Positions 26,411 to 35,847 of a stretch of DNA of 64,000 nt are shown piece by piece. Under the pieces are notes generated by a model. That model searched no databases, had not been told where the DNA came from, and saw nothing but the letters and a program-made list of their open reading frames with translations. The translations under genes were made by a program, and so were the position numbers. Origin of the DNA: Micrococcus sp. EYE_212 (GTDB lineage Bacteria > Actinomycetota > Actinomycetes > Actinomycetales > Micrococcaceae); NCBI RefSeq assembly GCF_023147585.1, contig NZ_JAHXOZ010000012.1, positions 36,018-100,017 of the forward strand, given 5' to 3'. Within the stretch, counting starts at the first letter, position 1; the number at the start of each line of letters is the position of its first letter.

Positions 26411-27412
26411 TCAGCCGTTCGCGTGCAGCGCGGCGTTCAGCTCCACCGTGCGCCCGGCGCGCGGCAGGGCCTCGACGGCGCCCGTGCCCGAGTGGCGGCG
26501 GAAGAGCAGGTTCGGGACGCCGGAGAGGTCCACGGCCTTCACGACGGCGGGCTCCTCGCCCTCGCGGAGCACCGTGACGCGCGTGCCGGCCGTGACGTAG
26601 AGACCGGCCTCCACCACGCAGTCGTCGCCGATCGAGATGCCGACGCCCGAGTTCGCGCCGAGCAGCACGTGCTCGCCGATCACGATCCTCTGGGTGCCGC
26701 CGCCGGAGAGGGTGCCCATGATGGAGACGCCACCGCCGAGGTCGGAGCCGTCGCCGACCACGACGCCGGCCGAGATGCGGCCCTCGACCATGGAGTGGCC
26801 CAGCGTGCCGGCGTTGAAGTTCACGAAGCCCTCGTGCATGACGGTGGTGCCCTCGGCGAGGTGCGCGCCGAGGCGGACGCGGTCGGCGTCGCCGATGCGC
26901 ACGCCGCTGGGCACGACATAGTCCGTCATGCGGGGGAACTTGTCCACGCCGTGCACGGTGACGGAGCCGCGGGCGCGCAGCTTCGCGCGGGTCAGCTCGA
27001 AGCCGTCCACGGCGCACGGGCCGTGATTGGTCCACACGACGTTGGCCAACAGGCCGAACACGCCGTCGAGGTTGAGCTCGTTCGGGCGGACGAGGCGGTG
27101 GGAGAGCGCATGCAGGCGCAGCCACGCGTCCTCGGGGGAGGCGGGGGCGGCGTCCAGGTCGACCTCGAGGGCGACGACGGACTGCGTGGTGCCGCGGTCG
27201 GCGTCGTCCGTGGCGAGGCCGTCCAGCATGCCGCCGACGGAGGCGTCCGCCGAAGCGAGCGGCCCGGCGACGGGCGCGGGGAACCACACGTCCAGCACCG
27301 TGCCGTCAGCGGCACGGGTGGCCAGGCCATGGCCGGCCACGAGGCGGGCGGAGCCGGAGGGGGCGGTCGAGGCGGTCGAGGCGGGGGACGGGTGTGCGGC
27401 GGTCTCGGTCAT
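26411..27412 (-). CDS. dapD: 2,3,4,5-tetrahydropyridine-2,6-dicarboxylate N-succinyltransferase
   Basis: 333 residues. The C-terminal two thirds form a left-handed beta-helix of hexapeptide repeats ([54 protein letters not shown]), typical of actinobacterial DapD, which succinylates tetrahydrodipicolinate using succinyl-CoA. The active-site Glu/Gly stretch [16 protein letters not shown] is present. TAGGCT (27419-27424, minus strand) lies 6 nt before ATG, so the message is leaderless. It is divergent from dapE, with about 70 bp between starts. Confidence 0.95.
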   Translation of the reverse strand: MTETAAHPSPASTASTAPSGSARLVAGHGLATRAADGTVLDVWFPAPVAGPLASADASVGGMLDGLATDDADRGTTQSVVALEVDLDAAPASPEDAWLRLHALSHRLVRPNELNLDGVFGLLANVVWTNHGPCAVDGFELTRAKLRARGSVTVHGVDKFPRMTDYVVPSGVRIGDADRVRLGAHLAEGTTVMHEGFVNFNAGTLGHSMVEGRISAGVVVGDGSDLGGGVSIMGTLSGGGTQRIVIGEHVLLGANSGVGISIGDDCVVEAGLYVTAGTRVTVLREGEEPAVVKAVDLSGVPNLLFRRHSGTGAVEALPRAGRTVELNAALHANG

Positions 27413-27482
27413 GGGCCCAGCCTACCGATCGGGCCCCGCCGGACCCGGGGCGGGGGCCGACCGCGTCCGTAGACTGGACGCC

Positions 27483-28637
27483 ATGACAGCCCTCGACGCC
27501 GCCCCCGCACTCTCGGACCTCACCGCCGCCGACCTGGACGTCGCGGAGCTGACCGCCACCCTGCTGGACATCCGCTCGGTCTCGGGGGAGGAGCGGCCGC
27601 TCGCCGACGCGGTGGAGACCGCCCTGCGCGGGCTCGGAGGCCTCGACGTGCGCCGCCTCGGCGACACCGTCGTCGCCCGCACCGAGCTGGGCCGGGACAC
27701 CCGCGTGATCCTCGCCGGACACCTGGACACGGTGCCGTTGCCGACCGTCCCGGGTTCGCGCGGCACCGTGCCGAGCGCGTGGGACGGGGATACGCTCTAC
27801 GGCCGCGGTGCGGTGGACATGAAGTCCGGGGTGGCGGTGCAGCTCGCCCTCGCCGGCCGCTTCGGCGGCGGCACGGACGCGCCGGGCGCACAGGCCCCCG
27901 TGCACGACGTGACCTGGGTGTTCTACGACAACGAGGAGGTCGCCTCGCATCTCTCCGGCCTCGGCCGCGTGGTCCGCGAGGCCCCCGAGCTGCTCGAGGG
28001 CGACTTCGCGGTCCTGCTGGAGCCCACCGACGGCGTCGTGGAGGGAGGCTGCAACGGCACGTGCCGCTACCGCGTCTCCTACGCCGGGGTGGCCGCCCAC
28101 TCCGGCCGAGCCTGGCGCGGGGAGAACGCGATCCACAAGGCCGGCCCCCTGCTGGGCGCCCTCGCCGCGTACGACCCCGCCACGGTGACCGTGGAGGGCC
28201 TGGACTACCGGGAGGGCCTCAACGCCATCCGGATCGCCGGCGGCGTGGCCGGCAACGTCATCCCGGACGCGGCGCACGTGGACGTCAACTACCGCTTCGC
28301 CCCGGACAAGACCCTCGAGGAGGCGCACGCCCACGTGCGTCAGGTGTTCGAGCGTGCCGGGGTGGACTGGACGGCGCAGGTGGAGGTCATGGACGCCTCC
28401 GCCGCCGCCCGGCCCGGACTGGACCGGCCCGCGGCGGCCGCGTTCGTGGCCGCCGTGGGCGGGGAGCCCAAGCCCAAGTACGGCTGGACCGATGTGGCCC
28501 GCTTCTCCGCCCTCGGCGTGCCCGCCGTGAACTTCGGCCCCGGCGACGCCCTGCTGGCCCACACCGACGACGAGCACGTGGACCGCGCCGCCGTGCACGC
28601 CTGCCTGGACGCGCTCTCGGGGTGGCTGGCGGGCTGA
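27483..28637 (+). CDS. dapE: Succinyl-diaminopimelate desuccinylase
   Basis: 384 residues of the M20 metallopeptidase family. Metal-binding motifs GHLDTVP and YGRGAVDMKSG, catalytic Glu-Glu in FYDNEEVAS, later metal ligand in VLLEPTDGVVEGGCNGT, and the dimerisation insert starting AAHSGRAWRGENAIH. It hydrolyses N-succinyl-LL-DAP in lysine and peptidoglycan synthesis. TAGACT (27470-27475) sits 7 nt before ATG, so the message is leaderless. The region between it and dapD must hold both promoters. Confidence 0.95.
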   Translation: MTALDAAPALSDLTAADLDVAELTATLLDIRSVSGEERPLADAVETALRGLGGLDVRRLGDTVVARTELGRDTRVILAGHLDTVPLPTVPGSRGTVPSAWDGDTLYGRGAVDMKSGVAVQLALAGRFGGGTDAPGAQAPVHDVTWVFYDNEEVASHLSGLGRVVREAPELLEGDFAVLLEPTDGVVEGGCNGTCRYRVSYAGVAAHSGRAWRGENAIHKAGPLLGALAAYDPATVTVEGLDYREGLNAIRIAGGVAGNVIPDAAHVDVNYRFAPDKTLEEAHAHVRQVFERAGVDWTAQVEVMDASAAARPGLDRPAAAAFVAAVGGEPKPKYGWTDVARFSALGVPAVNFGPGDALLAHTDDEHVDRAAVHACLDALSGWLAG

Positions 28638-28661
28638 CCGCGGCGGCCCCCTCCCCGACGA

Positions 28662-28711
28662 CGACGGCCGGCCTCCCTGCCCGCGCGGGGCGGAGATGAG
28701 GCCGGCCGTCG
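28662..28711. terminator. Bidirectional terminator between dapE and gluD
   Basis: A perfect 14-bp stem (CGACGGCCGGCCTC at 28662-28675, complement at 28698-28711) surrounds a 22-nt loop containing a small GC hairpin. It lies between convergent genes. Confidence 0.85.
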
Positions 28712-28720
28712 CAGGTCGGA

Positions 28721-29611
28721 TCAGTGCTTCGCGTGCACCGGGATGGCGACGGCCGAGGACCCCGCGGCGGGGTTGGTCCGGCCCGCGGTGCGCGAGGACA
28801 GCAGGCCGGAGAGACGGGACGCCACCCAGGTGAGCAGGACGTTGATCGCGATGAAGATGAGCGCGGCCACCACCAGTGACTGCAGGATGTTCCCCTGGCC
28901 CGAGCCGAGCTGCCGGGCGTACTGGAGCAGCTCGAAGAAGCCGATCAGGTAGCCGAGCGCGGAGTCCTTGAGGATCACCACGAACTGGCTGAGGAGCGAG
29001 GGCAGCATGGCGACGAGGGCCTGGGGGACCTCCACGAGGCGCAGGGACTGGTTGGGCGTCATGCCGATCGCCGCCGCCGCCTCGCGTTGGCCCTTGGGCA
29101 GGGACTTGACGCCGGAGCGCACCAGCTCGGCGATCACGGAGCCGTTGTACAGGGTGAGCCCGAGGATGACGGCGTAGTAGGGGCCGTCCTGGGCGGAGAG
29201 CACGCCGCTGCGCGCTGCGAGGGCGAAGGCCTGGTAGAAGAACACCATCATCAGGAGCACCGGCACGGCGCGGAAGAACTCGACCACCACGGCGGCCGCC
29301 GCCCGGACCGGCGCGAAGGGCGCCAGTCGGAGGAAGCCGAACACGAGGCCGAAGGCCACCGAGGTGACCACCGCGATCGCGGCCACCTGCAGGGTGAACT
29401 GCAGTCCGGGCACGTAGTAGTTGGACCACGCGTTCGCGTCGAGTGCCGCGCTCCAGCGGCGGGGTTCCAGCTGCCCGCGCTCGGCCATGCGGACGAGGAC
29501 CAGCGCGGCCACCGCCACCACGGCCGCCAGCGCCACGAGGTTGAGGACCAGGATGCGCCGCCGGGCCACGGGGCCCGGGGCGTCGAAGAGGATGGAGGCC
29601 TGGGCGCTCAT
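28721..29611 (-). CDS. gluD: Glutamate ABC transporter permease GluD
   Basis: 296 residues, His/Glu/Gln-type amino acid permease. An N-terminal cytosolic segment with one hydrophobic helix precedes the family domain: YYVPGLQFTLQVAAIAVV, FFRAVPVLLMMVFFYQAF, and the EAA loop KGQREAAAAIGMTPNQSLRL. It partners GluC to form the glutamate channel. The ATG (complement of 29609-29611) overlaps the gluC stop (ATGA), so translation is coupled; an upstream GTG is unnecessary. Confidence 0.93.
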   Translation of the reverse strand: MSAQASILFDAPGPVARRRILVLNLVALAAVVAVAALVLVRMAERGQLEPRRWSAALDANAWSNYYVPGLQFTLQVAAIAVVTSVAFGLVFGFLRLAPFAPVRAAAAVVVEFFRAVPVLLMMVFFYQAFALAARSGVLSAQDGPYYAVILGLTLYNGSVIAELVRSGVKSLPKGQREAAAAIGMTPNQSLRLVEVPQALVAMLPSLLSQFVVILKDSALGYLIGFFELLQYARQLGSGQGNILQSLVVAALIFIAINVLLTWVASRLSGLLSSRTAGRTNPAAGSSAVAIPVHAKH

Positions 29612-30288
29612 CGGCTCACCGCCCACTTGTCAGAGGCCCACGTGGTGAGCAGGCCGATCGGGATGACGATCAGGCAGAAGCCGATCGCGAAGGTCAGGAA
29701 GATGGCCACCATCATGTCCGGGCGGAACTCGATCATCGTCTTCATGAGCCCGGAGGCCTCGGCGACCGAGGCGGCCGCGGCGACGGTGGTGTTCTTCGTC
29801 AGGGCGATCACGGTGTTGCCGATCGGGGTGATGGCCCCGCGCAGGGCCTGGGGGAGGATGACGTGACGCGCCGCTGGAAGGAAGCCCAGGCCGATCGCCC
29901 GGGCCGCCTCCGCCTGCCCGAGTGGGACCGTGTTCACGCCGGAGCGGATGGCCTCGCACATGAAGGCCGCGTGGTACAGGGAGAGCGCGATCACCGCATA
30001 GATGAAGAAGTTCAGGGTGAAGTCGCTCGCGAAGGTGACCTTCAGCTGGCCCCACACCGCCAGGACTCCCAGCAGCATGATGATGGTCAACGGGGTGTTG
30101 CGCACGATGTGGACATAGCCGGCGCCGAGCGCTCGCAGGGAGGGGGCGGGGGAGATGCGGCACAGGGCGAGGACGACGCCCAAGACGAACGAGGCCAGCG
30201 TGGCCAGGACGGCCAGCCGGATGTTCATCCAGAACGCGAGCGGCACGGCCGAGCCGTACTGCTCCATGAGAGTGGACAGTGGTTCCAT
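29608..30288 (-). CDS. gluC: Glutamate ABC transporter permease GluC
   Basis: 226 residues, compact amino acid permease: NIRLAVLATLASFVLGVVLA, YVHIVRNTPLTIIMLLGV, and EAA loop LGQAEAARAIGLGFLPAARH with GAITPIGNTVIALTKNT. It forms the membrane channel with GluD. GGAAG precedes ATG at 30288. Gene order gluA-gluB-gluC-gluD on one strand is the classic actinobacterial glutamate uptake operon. Confidence 0.94.
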   Translation of the reverse strand: MEPLSTLMEQYGSAVPLAFWMNIRLAVLATLASFVLGVVLALCRISPAPSLRALGAGYVHIVRNTPLTIIMLLGVLAVWGQLKVTFASDFTLNFFIYAVIALSLYHAAFMCEAIRSGVNTVPLGQAEAARAIGLGFLPAARHVILPQALRGAITPIGNTVIALTKNTTVAAAASVAEASGLMKTMIEFRPDMMVAIFLTFAIGFCLIVIPIGLLTTWASDKWAVSR

Positions 30289-30352
30289 GGGTCTTCCGAT
30301 GCCGTCTCTTCCGGGGGTGGAGGGGCCGTGGCCTGACTGCCCCGGCCGCGCA

Positions 30353-30381
30353 CGCCCGGGTGGGCGGTGCCGCCGAGGCGG
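30353..30381 (-). promoter_or_regulatory. Two small hairpins between gluB and gluC
   Basis: CGCCC-GGGT-GGGCG (30353-30366) and CCGCC-GA-GGCGG (30370-30381) lie in the 109-bp gap after gluB. They may protect the gluB 3' end or reduce read-through so that the binding protein is made in excess; this is inference. Confidence 0.35.
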
Positions 30382-30397
30382 TCGGGTCAGGGGGTGA

Positions 30398-31285
30398 TCA
30401 GGCGCAGGGCTCGAGCTCGGCGTCCTTGCCCGAGTTCAGCTCCTTGTCGTACTCGTAGCCGGTGCCCTCGGTGTTCTTCGTGAGCGACTTCTCCCATTCG
30501 CCGGAGTCCTTCATCTCCTTGACGGCGGTGTTGATCTCCTCGCAGCGGTCGGAGTCCTTCGCGATGCCGACGCCGTAGCGCTCGGTGGTGAACGGATTGC
30601 CCACCACCTTGAACTTGCCCTTGTTCGCGTCCGTGGCGGCGAGGCCGGCGAGGATGATGTCGTCCGTCGTGACGGCGTCCACCTGGCCGGACTCGAGGTA
30701 GGTCACGCACTCGGCGTAGCCGCCCTGTTCCACGAGGTTCACCCCGGAGGCGAACGTGTCCTTGATCTTCTGGGCGGAGGTGGAGCCGGTGACGGAGCAG
30801 AGGTTCTTGCCGTCGAGGTCGTCCGGGCCGGTGATGCCGGTCTCGTCGGTGCGGACCAGCAGGTCCTGGCCGGCCACGAAGTACGGCCCCGCGAAGTCGA
30901 CGCGCTCCTTGCGGGCGTCGGTGATCGAGTAGGTGGCGAGGATCATGTCCACCTCGCCGTTCTCCAGAGCGTTCTCGCGGTTGGCGGAGGGGGTCTGCAC
31001 CCACTCGATCTTGTCCTCGTCCACGCCCAGCTTCTGGGCCACGTAGCGGGCCACATCCGTGTCGAAGCCGGTGGGGGCGTTCGAACCCTCACGGAAGCCG
31101 AGGCCCGGCTGGTCGAACTTGATGCCGATGCGCAGCGAGTCGGAGGACCCCGCGGAGGCGCTGCCCGAGGCGGAGCCGGACGCGGAGGCGCCGGAGTCGC
31201 TCGACGCAGACGGGGAGCAGGCGGTCAGGGAGAGGGCGGCGGCCGCGGCGACGGCGGTGATGGAGGCGAGCTTCTTGGTGATCAT
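30398..31285 (-). CDS. gluB: Glutamate ABC transporter substrate-binding lipoprotein GluB
   Basis: 295 residues. Lipoprotein signal MITKKLASITAVAAAAALSL with lipobox LTAC (Cys about 23), a Ser/Ala/Gly linker, then an SBP_bac_3 domain: RIGIKFDQPGLGFREG, GFDTDVARYVAQKLGV, FAGPYFVAGQDLLVR and GSTSAQKIKD are typical of GluB/GlnH. It binds glutamate outside the membrane. AGGAG lies 6 nt before ATG. Confidence 0.94.
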   Translation of the reverse strand: MITKKLASITAVAAAAALSLTACSPSASSDSGASASGSASGSASAGSSDSLRIGIKFDQPGLGFREGSNAPTGFDTDVARYVAQKLGVDEDKIEWVQTPSANRENALENGEVDMILATYSITDARKERVDFAGPYFVAGQDLLVRTDETGITGPDDLDGKNLCSVTGSTSAQKIKDTFASGVNLVEQGGYAECVTYLESGQVDAVTTDDIILAGLAATDANKGKFKVVGNPFTTERYGVGIAKDSDRCEEINTAVKEMKDSGEWEKSLTKNTEGTGYEYDKELNSGKDAELEPCA

Positions 31286-31357
31286 GGTGTCTCCTGGGAT
31301 CAGGTGCGGGTGGGAGAGGACGGGGAGGGCCAGGCGGCGTGGCGGGACCGCGGGGCG

Positions 31358-32170
<813 letters not shown>

Positions 32171-32255
32171 GCAGGGAATATAGCCCATGTCACAGGACGC
32201 CGTGCGGTGCATCACACTCCTGGCGGGCTGACGGCCTCGATCCCCGCCCGTCAGC

Positions 32256-33329
32256 TCACTGGGCGCCCTGCGCGGGGGAGCGGTCGCAGCGGTCGGGATC
32301 CGGGAGGGCGGCGAGCCGCAGCTGTGGAGACAGCGGCACCCCGCTGGCGCGCTCGAGAGCCTCGGCGGACCGGGCCCAGCCGCCGTCGGCGCGGTGCGAG
32401 GCGAGGGCCGCTGTGACGTCGTCGCACAGCGTGGAGTCCTCCGGCAGGCCGACGCCGTACTGGGCGGCCCCGAGGTCGGCGTCCAGCAGGCGCGCCTCCG
32501 GCGCCTCGTCCGCCCGGCTCAGCGCGCCCAGCAGAGGCTCGTCGCCGGCGATCGCATCCACCCGCCCCGTGCGCAGCGCCGGGAGGCACTCGGCGGCGCC
32601 GCCCTGCACGAGCAGCTCCACCTCACCGGGGACCTCGGCGCGGAGGGCGGCCGCGGCGGGGGAGCCGGACTCCACGCAGACCGTGCCGCCCTCCAGGTCT
32701 GCCGGCTCCGCGACGGACGAGTCCGCCGGCACGAGCACGCCCAGGCGGGCGGACAGGTACGGGCCGGCCACGTCCATGGGCTCGTCCGGTGCCGGCGTCA
32801 GGGGCACCCCGCCGACCGCCAGGTCGACGATCCCGGCGGAGAGGGCGTCGGCGGGGGCGCGCGTCCCGAGCCAGACCCACTGGACCTGACGCTCCTCGTA
32901 GCCGAGGAACATGGCCGTGGCGCGGGCGGCGTCGGCGTCGAACCCGTCCGGGGTGTCGTCCCTCTCGCCCGTGCTCAGGCCGGGCCGGTCGCCGGACAGG
33001 GCGATCCGCAGCACGCCGTCCGTGCGCGGCCGGGGCGTGGGCGCGGCGGAGGCGCCGTCGGTGGCGTCCGTGGTGCTCGTCGTCCGGGCCGGCGTGGCGG
33101 AGCGCGGTGAGGAGGAGGTCTCGACGGGCGTCCCCGGCCCGGCAGGAGGCGTGGGGGCCACCGGCGCGGTGGTCTCGGGCCCCGCCGCCTCGGGCGGCTG
33201 CGGGGCCTCGGGCGCGGCCGGCGCGGAGCATCCGGACACCAGCGCCACCGTGGCGGCCAGGGCGGCCGTCGCCGCTGCCCGCCGGGCACGGGCGAGGCGG
33301 TGGCGGTCGGGGGACGCAGCGGGCGGCAC
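32256..33329 (-). CDS. Orphan amino acid-type substrate-binding lipoprotein (SBP_bac_3)
   Basis: 357 residues. Lipoprotein signal with lipobox VSGC (Cys about 34), a disordered Pro/Thr/Ala linker of about 70 residues, then an SBP_bac_3 domain resembling GluB in order and spacing ([63 protein letters not shown]). No ATPase or permease accompanies it; it ends 86 bp upstream of gluA on the same strand. It is probably a diverged duplicate that feeds GluCD or acts as a sensor. Ligand unknown. Confidence 0.8.
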   Translation of the reverse strand: MPPAASPDRHRLARARRAAATAALAATVALVSGCSAPAAPEAPQPPEAAGPETTAPVAPTPPAGPGTPVETSSSPRSATPARTTSTTDATDGASAAPTPRPRTDGVLRIALSGDRPGLSTGERDDTPDGFDADAARATAMFLGYEERQVQWVWLGTRAPADALSAGIVDLAVGGVPLTPAPDEPMDVAGPYLSARLGVLVPADSSVAEPADLEGGTVCVESGSPAAAALRAEVPGEVELLVQGGAAECLPALRTGRVDAIAGDEPLLGALSRADEAPEARLLDADLGAAQYGVGLPEDSTLCDDVTAALASHRADGGWARSAEALERASGVPLSPQLRLAALPDPDRCDRSPAQGAQ

Positions 33330-33462
33330 GGGGTCTCCTGGGGGTCGACGGCGCGCCGCGCTGGGCGGCGGATGTCACCGCAGGATATCTCCCGGGTGCG
33401 CGGGGAGCGCAGGCCTGCGCCACGGGGGCGACCAGAGGGCCCGACTGGCTAGGGTGGGGGCC

Positions 33463-34263
33463 ATGGCCGACCAGACACACCCGTCCCAGCCCGCGGACCC
33501 CGATCGAGGGCCCGTGCGCCGCGGCGGGCAGATCCTGAGCGGCGCCGCGGCTGCCGCCCCCACCTTCGACCAGCTCCTGCTGGACACCCGCCAGTCGGGC
33601 ATGACGGCGCCGCCGGTCTCGGACGTGGCCTCCACGACGTCGGACGCGTGGCGCGTGCTGCGCATCCAGGCGGAGTTCGTGGAGGGCTTCGGGACGCTGG
33701 CGCAGCTCGGCCCCGCCGTCTCCGTGTTCGGCTCCGCCCGCACGGGGGAGGGCACCGACGAGTACGCGCTCGCCCGCGAGGTGGGGCGTCGCCTCGCCGA
33801 GGCCGGCTTCGCCGTCATCACGGGCGGCGGTCCGGGGGCCATGGAGGCCGCCAACCGCGGCGCGCACGACGTGGGCGGCGTGTCCGTGGGCCTCGGCATC
33901 GAGCTCCCCTTCGAGACCGGGCTGAACCCCTACGTGGGGATCGGCGTGGACTTCCGCTACTTCTTCGCCCGGAAGGTCATGTTCCTGAAGTACGCGCAGG
34001 GCTTCATCGTGCTGCCCGGCGGCTTCGGCACCCTGGACGAGCTGTTCGAGGCGCTCACCCTCGTGCAGACCGGCACCGTGACCCGCTTCCCCGTGGTGCT
34101 GGTGGACCGTGCGTTCTGGGGTCCCCTGGTGGACTGGATCCGCGGGGCCCTCGAGGCGCGCGGGATGATCTCACCCGGCGACGTCGACCTGCTCTCCGTG
34201 GTGGACACCGCGGAGGAGGCCGTGGCGCTCATGGCCGCGGTCCAGCAGGGGGGCCGGGCATGA
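33463..34263 (+). CDS. LOG family protein (TIGR00730, cytokinin riboside monophosphate phosphoribohydrolase-like)
   Basis: 266 residues with both LOG motifs: GGGPGAMEAANRGAHD and PGGFGTLDELFEALT (PGGxGTxxE). Such enzymes cleave nucleoside 5'-monophosphates to free base and ribose 5-phosphate. The first 60 residues are a variable extension. TAGGGT (33450-33455) lies 7 nt before ATG, so the message is leaderless. Mycobacterium has a LOG gene (Rv1205) in the matching place downstream of dapE. The next gene overlaps the stop (ATGA). Confidence 0.88.
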   Translation: MADQTHPSQPADPDRGPVRRGGQILSGAAAAAPTFDQLLLDTRQSGMTAPPVSDVASTTSDAWRVLRIQAEFVEGFGTLAQLGPAVSVFGSARTGEGTDEYALAREVGRRLAEAGFAVITGGGPGAMEAANRGAHDVGGVSVGLGIELPFETGLNPYVGIGVDFRYFFARKVMFLKYAQGFIVLPGGFGTLDELFEALTLVQTGTVTRFPVVLVDRAFWGPLVDWIRGALEARGMISPGDVDLLSVVDTAEEAVALMAAVQQGGRA

Positions 34264-34604
34264 GCCAGCCGATCTGGATCGCCCTCGTCCTCGCCCTCGT
34301 GGTGGCCGTGGCCGCCCTCGTGGCGGCGGCGACGGGCCGCGCGACCCTGCGCGCGGAGGCGCCCGCCGGCGTCGAGCCCCGCCACCCCGTGCTCCTGCCC
34401 GCGGACCCCCGGGCCCAGGACGTGGACCACGTGCGCCTCGCCGTGGCAGTGCCGGGCTACCAGCGGGACCAAGTGGACGCGGTGGTGGCCGCACTGCAGG
34501 AGAGCCTCGCCCGGCGCGAGCGCCGGATCGCCGAGCTCGAGGAGGAGCGTGCCGCCGCCGCTCCTGCCGGCTCGTGTGGCGACAGCCAGCGCGATCCGCG
34601 ATAA
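34260..34604 (+). CDS. Small membrane protein with DivIVA-like segment
   Basis: 114 residues. One N-terminal membrane helix (IWIALVLALVVAVAALVAAA) is followed by a linker and VAVPGYQRDQVDAVVAALQE, which resembles the DivIVA N-terminal domain, then a short coiled coil (RRERRIAELEEERAA). Mycobacterium Rv1209, between LOG and DUF3117 genes, has a similar layout. A role at the membrane or cell pole is only inferred. It overlaps the LOG gene by 4 bp (coupled translation). Confidence 0.7.
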   Translation: MSQPIWIALVLALVVAVAALVAAATGRATLRAEAPAGVEPRHPVLLPADPRAQDVDHVRLAVAVPGYQRDQVDAVVAALQESLARRERRIAELEEERAAAAPAGSCGDSQRDPR

Positions 34605-34605
34605 T
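34600..34605 (+). promoter_or_regulatory. -10 element of the DUF3117 gene
   Basis: GATAAT overlaps the stop of the upstream gene and would start transcription about 34612, at or next to a GTG. The DUF3117 ATG is then about 107 nt into the message. Confidence 0.45.
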
Positions 34606-34611
34606 GGGCGT

Positions 34612-34731
34612 GTGACCGGTCACGCCACGCCTCGCGTGCGGGGGCCGAAGGCACCGGGCCCGTCTGCGACATCCGCCGGCGGCGCCGACACGGGAACACC
34701 ATCAGAAGGGAAGTCGCAATGGCCGCCATGA
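34612..34731 (+). CDS. Possible leaderless upstream ORF, 39 residues
   Basis: GTG at 34612 lies 6 nt after GATAAT, the spacing of leaderless genes here. The frame (starting VTGHATPRVRG) runs 39 codons and stops at 34729-34731, 13 nt inside the DUF3117 gene. The peptide is Pro/Gly/Thr-rich with no known domain. It could couple or regulate translation of the downstream gene, or be chance. Confidence 0.3.
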   Translation: MTGHATPRVRGPKAPGPSATSAGGADTGTPSEGKSQWPP

Positions 34732-34889
34732 AGCCTCGCACCGGGGACGGTCCCATGGAAGTGACCAAGGAGGGACGCAGCCTGATCATGCGCGTGCCGA
34801 TCGACGGCGGCGGGCGCCTCGTCCTGGAGATCAACGCCGAGGAGGCGCAGGAGCTCAAGGAGTGCCTGCAGGGCGTCACCCAGGGCTGA
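34719..34889 (+). CDS. DUF3117 family protein
   Basis: 56 residues: MAAMKPRTGDGPMEVTKEGR then MRVPIDGGGRLVLEINAEEA and a short Leu/Lys/Gln tail. This tiny, almost invariant protein is conserved across actinobacteria (Rv1211 in Mycobacterium) with no established function; a basic-acidic amphipathic beta-rich fold is plausible. AGAAGGGAAG lies about 6 nt before ATG. It is followed by a strong terminator. Confidence 0.88.
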   Translation: MAAMKPRTGDGPMEVTKEGRSLIMRVPIDGGGRLVLEINAEEAQELKECLQGVTQG

Positions 34890-34905
34890 CCGCCCCGAAC
34901 GCCGC

Positions 34906-34940
34906 ACGCCCCGCGCACCGCTGACCGGTGCGCGGGGCGT
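34906..34940 (+). terminator. Terminator after the DUF3117 gene
   Basis: A perfect 15-bp stem (ACGCCCCGCGCACCG at 34906-34920, complement at 34926-34940) with a CTGAC loop, followed by CGTGCTTCTCC. The next gene is convergent, so it may work both ways. Confidence 0.88.
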
Positions 34941-34968
34941 CGTGCTTCTCCGGGCTCCTCCGCAGGCG

Positions 34969-35619
34969 TCAGCGGCGCACGGCCAGCAGCATGCCCGTGC
35001 CCGTGGGGACCACGGCGGAGATCCACCGCTCGTCCTCGGCGATGCCGCGGTCCACGGCGCGGGCGGACACCGTGGAGGGCTCGCGCACCGCCGGACGCGG
35101 CACGCGGTCCTGGTCCAGGGCGTCGAGGACCACCAGCAGCCCGCCGGGGGCCAGCATGCGGGCGGCCTGGTCCACGTCGAACGCGCGGGAGGCCGGATCG
35201 CCGTCCACCACGACCATCTCGTAGGCGCCCGTGGTCAGGCGCGGCAGCACGAGGCGGGAGCGTCCCGTGATCATGCGGGTGCGGCCGTTCGGCAGGTGCG
35301 CCTCGGAGAAGGCCTCCCGCGCCGCATGCTGCACGTCCGCCTCCGGGTCCACGGTGGTCAGGACGGTGCGCTCGGGCAGCCCGCGCATCAGAGCGAGGCC
35401 CGAGACCCCCGCGCCGGTGCCGATCTCCACGACGGCGCCCGGCGCGCGCGTGGCCGCCAGCACGGTGAGCAGCGCCGCCGCGCCCTCGCTGACCGGCGCC
35501 ACCCCGAGCTCGGCCGAGCGCTCCCGTGCCCGCAGCAGCACCGCGTCCTCCTCCAGCCGGGTCTCCGCGTACGTCCACGAGGCGTGCTTGGCGGTCGGCT
35601 GGGGGTGCAGGGCGGTCAT
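34969..35619 (-). CDS. O-methyltransferase
   Basis: 216 residues of the class I SAM-dependent O-methyltransferase family (Rv1220c/caffeoyl-CoA OMT-like): motif I VVEIGTGAGVSGLALM, TTVDPEADVQHAAREAF, MVVVDGDPASRAFDVDQA and LLVVLDAL. Substrate unknown. In many actinobacteria this gene is divergent from sigE; here the divergent neighbour is the anti-sigma-like gene. Confidence 0.85.
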   Translation of the reverse strand: MTALHPQPTAKHASWTYAETRLEEDAVLLRARERSAELGVAPVSEGAAALLTVLAATRAPGAVVEIGTGAGVSGLALMRGLPERTVLTTVDPEADVQHAAREAFSEAHLPNGRTRMITGRSRLVLPRLTTGAYEMVVVDGDPASRAFDVDQAARMLAPGGLLVVLDALDQDRVPRPAVREPSTVSARAVDRGIAEDERWISAVVPTGTGMLLAVRR

Positions 35620-35847
35620 GGGCGCTCTCTCCGGGGGTGGGCGGGGTGGTCCGGCGACGGCGGCGCCGCGGGCTTCCGCGGACGGCCGGCACCGGGCCGG
35701 ATGCCGCCCCAGTGTACGGAAGAACCGGGGGGGACGATTCAGACTTCTCTCAGACGTGCCGTCCATGATGGGCGGACTGGACCGGCGTCGGCGTGGTCCC
35801 CGGCCCTCCGGTCCGGGAGTCGGCGCACCAGGAGGAGGTGGGGCGGG
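35620..35847. other. Gap where sigE is expected; no gene seen
   Basis: 228 bp separate the divergent O-methyltransferase and anti-sigma-like genes. Neither strand has an ECF sigma-factor frame or remnant that I can recognise. The right end has GGAGGAGG, the ribosome site for 35848. Confidence 0.6.
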
